Shown piece after piece: positions 61,820 through 64,000 of a DNA stretch of 64,000 nucleotides. The first letter of the stretch is position 1. Each line of letters starts with the position of its first letter. Below the pieces are notes generated by a model that worked only from the letters and a program-made list of their open reading frames with translations, ran no database searches and was not told the DNA's origin. This DNA is from Chryseobacterium ginsenosidimutans (GTDB lineage: Bacteria > Bacteroidota > Bacteroidia > Flavobacteriales > Weeksellaceae): positions 2,294,001 through 2,358,000 of the forward strand of contig NZ_JANUCO010000001.1 of the NCBI RefSeq assembly GCF_024807225.1, read 5' to 3'. A program made the position numbers and the translations under genes.

Positions 61820-62200
61820 ATGAAGATTCCTAAAAACCTCTTGTACACTGAAGATCACGAGTGGGTTAGATTAGAAAATGATATAGCCTATATCGGAATT
61901 ACTGATTTTGCCCAGCGTGAATTAGGAGATATAGTGTATGTTGAAATAGAAACCCTTGGGGAAGTTTTAAAACAACATGAGATATTTGGAACAGTTGAAG
62001 CTGTAAAGACAGTATCTGACCTTTTCTTGCCCATTGCCGGAAAGATACTGGAAATTAACCCCAAATTAGAAATAAATTCTGAACTGGTAAACTCTGACCC
62101 TTATGGAGAAGGATGGATGATTAAAATAAAAATTGCGAATCTTTTTGATATGGAATGGCTGTTGAGACCTGACACGTATACATGTTTAATAGGATTATAA
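61820..62200 (+). CDS. gcvH: Glycine cleavage system H protein
   Basis: 126 residues. Lipoyl-carrier fold with the acceptor K63 in FGTVEAVKTVSDLFLP. YTEDHEWVR and GITDFAQRELGDIVYVE are family marks. H protein shuttles aminomethyl between P and T proteins. No gcvP (P protein) is in the window. The operon with pckA is unusual. Confidence 0.9.
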   Translation: MKIPKNLLYTEDHEWVRLENDIAYIGITDFAQRELGDIVYVEIETLGEVLKQHEIFGTVEAVKTVSDLFLPIAGKILEINPKLEINSELVNSDPYGEGWMIKIKIANLFDMEWLLRPDTYTCLIGL

Positions 62201-62203
62201 TAA

Positions 62204-63301
62204 ATGACAACTAAAAAACTAAAGAAAACGGCATTTAATGCGATGCATCATGTTCTTGGAGGGAAAATGATTGAATATGCCGGGTATGAAATGCCTGTTC
62301 AGTACAAAGGAGTCACTCATGAACATGAAATGGTAAGACGTGGTATTGGAGTTTTTGACGTTTCTCATATGGGCGAGATTTCAATACAGGGAAAAGGTTC
62401 TTTGGAATTAATCCAAAAAATCACTTCTAACGATGTATCAAAGCTTTATCCGGGAAAAGTACAATACAGCTGTATGCCCAATGATATCGGCGGACTTATT
62501 GATGATTTGCTGGTATATAAAATAAGCAAAAACGATTATCTGCTGGTAGTTAACGCCTCCAACATACAAAAAGATTTGGATTGGATCAAAAGACATAATT
62601 CTTTTGGAGCAGAAGTAACCAATATTTCAGATTCAGTTTCTTTATTGGCCGTTCAGGGACCGAAATCGGTAGAAGTCTTACAAAAGCTGACGGATATTAA
62701 TTTAAAAGAACTAGAATCTTATACTTTCACCATCGGTGAATTCGCCTATATTCCGAATGTTCTAATCTCAGCAACAGGATATACAGGAGAATCAGGATTT
62801 GAAATCTATGTAGAAAATAAATATGCAGCCCATTTATGGGGAGCTATATTTGGAGCGGGAAAAGAGGAAGGTATTGAGCCAATAGGATTGGCTGCAAGAA
62901 ATACACTGCGTCTTGAAATGGGGTATTGCCTTTATGGAAATGATATTAATGATTTTACTTCACCATTGGAAGCTGGCCTGGGTGGGATAACAAAATTTAC
63001 TAAAGATTTTGTTTATAGTGGATTCTTAAAAATTCAAAAAGAAAAAGGAGTTACTAAAAAGCTGGTTGGTTTTGAAATTGAAGACAAAGGGATTCCTCGC
63101 CACGGGTATGAAATTTGGGATCATCAGCATCAAATAATTGGAACAGTTACCTCCGGAACGCTCTCCCCTACACTCAAAAAAGGGATAGGGATGGGATATG
63201 TCTGTGTTGAAAATACTAAGCCTGGAAGTGAAGTTTTTATTAATATTAGAAATAAACCCGTTAAGGCTGTTGTTGTTGCGGTTCCATTTGTTAAAAAATA
63301 G
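62204..63301 (+). CDS. gcvT: Aminomethyltransferase, glycine cleavage T protein
   Basis: 365 residues. T protein releases ammonia and transfers the methylene group to tetrahydrofolate. Motifs are YAGYEMPVQYKGVTHEHEMV, GVFDVSHMGEI, IGGLIDDLLVYK, YTGESGFEIYV and LRLEMGYCLYGNDI. It is 3 bp after gcvH and 13 bp before a gcvH-like gene, so coupled expression is certain. Confidence 0.92.
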   Translation: MTTKKLKKTAFNAMHHVLGGKMIEYAGYEMPVQYKGVTHEHEMVRRGIGVFDVSHMGEISIQGKGSLELIQKITSNDVSKLYPGKVQYSCMPNDIGGLIDDLLVYKISKNDYLLVVNASNIQKDLDWIKRHNSFGAEVTNISDSVSLLAVQGPKSVEVLQKLTDINLKELESYTFTIGEFAYIPNVLISATGYTGESGFEIYVENKYAAHLWGAIFGAGKEEGIEPIGLAARNTLRLEMGYCLYGNDINDFTSPLEAGLGGITKFTKDFVYSGFLKIQKEKGVTKKLVGFEIEDKGIPRHGYEIWDHQHQIIGTVTSGTLSPTLKKGIGMGYVCVENTKPGSEVFINIRNKPVKAVVVAVPFVKK

Positions 63302-63314
63302 ATTAACTCATTGT

Positions 63315-63683
63315 ATGCTTGTTCCCAAAAATCTTTATTATACTGAAAATCATTTATGGTTAAGAAAAATAGGATTATATGATTTCTGTATAGGTATTAC
63401 AGATTTTGCTCAAAAGGAGATAGGAGAAATTCACCTGATTGAATTTAGCCCGCAAGAAGCCATAAGAAAAGAAGATCCTTGGGGAGCTGTTTATGGAATT
63501 AATAAGACTTTTCAGCTCTTAGCTCCCTGTGATTGTAAAATTATGGAAGTAAATCAAAATGCAACCCTAAAGCCTTCGCATATTAACACAGATCCTTATA
63601 ACTGCTGGCTTTTTATTCTTTCAACCCATATCTCAACGGATGAATTTTTAACGTATAATGATTATAGAGAAATAACAAAATGA
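63315..63683 (+). CDS. Divergent GcvH-like lipoyl carrier protein
   Basis: 122 residues starting at MLVPKNLYYTENHLWLRK; an in-frame extension further upstream overlaps gcvT. The fold is that of GcvH, but the lipoylation loop VEAVKTVS is replaced by VYGINKTFQ (K64 kept, the acidic residue before it lost), and the protein is Cys-richer (CDCK). It may be lipoylated by another enzyme, carry a different group, or have lost the function. Its stop overlaps the start of the following methyltransferase (ATGA). Confidence 0.75.
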   Translation: MLVPKNLYYTENHLWLRKIGLYDFCIGITDFAQKEIGEIHLIEFSPQEAIRKEDPWGAVYGINKTFQLLAPCDCKIMEVNQNATLKPSHINTDPYNCWLFILSTHISTDEFLTYNDYREITK

Positions 63684-64000
63684 TTTTTAAACAGCTTAGA
63701 CAGAATATTGATGTAAAGGATGCCGTTTTTAATGAAATATATCCTTCGAATATACAGGCAGTAGCAGAAAAACACTGGACTCCCGTTGCAGTTGCTAAAA
63801 TGGCAGCAGAATACTTGGCGGAAAAATCGGGTAAGAAGGTACTTGATATTGGTGCGGGTGCAGGAAAGTTTTGTCTAGTGGGTGCAGCTTCTACAGAGGG
63901 ATTTTTTTATGGAGTGGAGCAGAGATCTTCCCTGACTAAAATATCAAGGAAAATAGCAGACCGGCATAATATCAAGAATGTAAAATTTATCAATTCCAAT
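63680..64000 (+). CDS. SAM-dependent methyltransferase (partial, runs off the window)
   Basis: The first 107 codons lie inside the window. They start MIFKQLRQNIDVKDAVFNEI and contain the class I SAM-binding motif KKVLDIGAGAGKFCLVGA followed by an acidic motif (YGVEQ). The ATG overlaps the stop of the GcvH-like gene (ATGA), so translation is coupled. The methyl acceptor is unknown. Association with two GcvH-type carriers and GcvT suggests one-carbon transfer. Confidence 0.75.
   Translation, partial: MIFKQLRQNIDVKDAVFNEIYPSNIQAVAEKHWTPVAVAKMAAEYLAEKSGKKVLDIGAGAGKFCLVGAASTEGFFYGVEQRSSLTKISRKIADRHNIKNVKFINSN

Noticed and set aside
1..64000. CRISPR array, tRNA or rRNA genes
   Set aside because: No regularly spaced direct repeats and no cloverleaf or rRNA-like sequence were noticed by reading; a tool scan would be needed to exclude them fully.

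Overview
The window reads as chromosomal DNA of a low-GC Bacteroidetes bacterium, most likely a flavobacterium of the Chryseobacterium group. This is an inference from the AT-rich intergenic DNA, promoters of the TAnnTTTG -7 type, near absence of Shine-Dalgarno sites, a type IX secretion C-terminal domain, DUF4142, DUF6766 and DUF4266 proteins, and IS1-like debris. No rRNA, tRNA or CRISPR array was seen.

Layout. 1-22 kb is an accessory zone with single regulators (AraC, TetR, a receiver protein, an ECF sigma factor with a membrane partner), small lipoproteins and enzymes (SDR, exonuclease III, AhpD-like, CDF transporter). They are separated by long gaps filled with decayed insertion sequences, dispersed repeats and broken genes (fatty-acid desaturase, ester cyclase, DUF6766, IS3 transposase). 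22-47 kb is a dense stress block: three BON-domain paralogues, a P-type cation ATPase, inorganic pyrophosphatase, a DASS anion transporter, an MlaEFD-type lipid transporter (mlaD frameshifted), PfkB, a Dps-like protein, a glycosyltransferase with a GH130 protein, an L,D-transpeptidase, a universal stress protein, a PAS histidine kinase, a receiver-CRP regulator, Hsp20 and a beta-CASP metallo-hydrolase. 47-52 kb holds a thioredoxin/ApbE/DUF4266/DUF3570 group among several frameshifted genes. 52-58 kb holds a YceI-porin-YceI operon, divergent from an aldehyde/alcohol dehydrogenase pair. 58-64 kb holds YoaK, a Crp/Fnr regulator and a divergent pckA-gcvH-gcvT-gcvH-like-methyltransferase operon that runs off the window.

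The main result is a probable oxygen-responsive circuit. The kinase at 42171 has a PAS domain that aligns with the haem PAS of FixL, keeping the proximal His and the distal Arg. It is followed at once by a receiver fused to a CRP/FNR DNA-binding module with an FNR-type reading helix (ETVSR). Upstream of eight operons in this window I find the same promoter layout: two TGAY-N4-RTCA boxes exactly 22 bp apart, with the downstream box a fixed distance from a TTTG -7 element. That puts the boxes at about -41.5 and -63.5. A ninth promoter, for the pyrophosphatase, is a looser match. The targets include BON, Mla, GH130/glycosyltransferase, L,D-transpeptidase/USP, Hsp20, YceI/porin, aldehyde/alcohol dehydrogenase and pckA/gcv genes. 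In content this resembles the mycobacterial DosR dormancy regulon, but with FixJ and FixK roles apparently merged in one protein. All links between regulator and boxes are inference from sequence.
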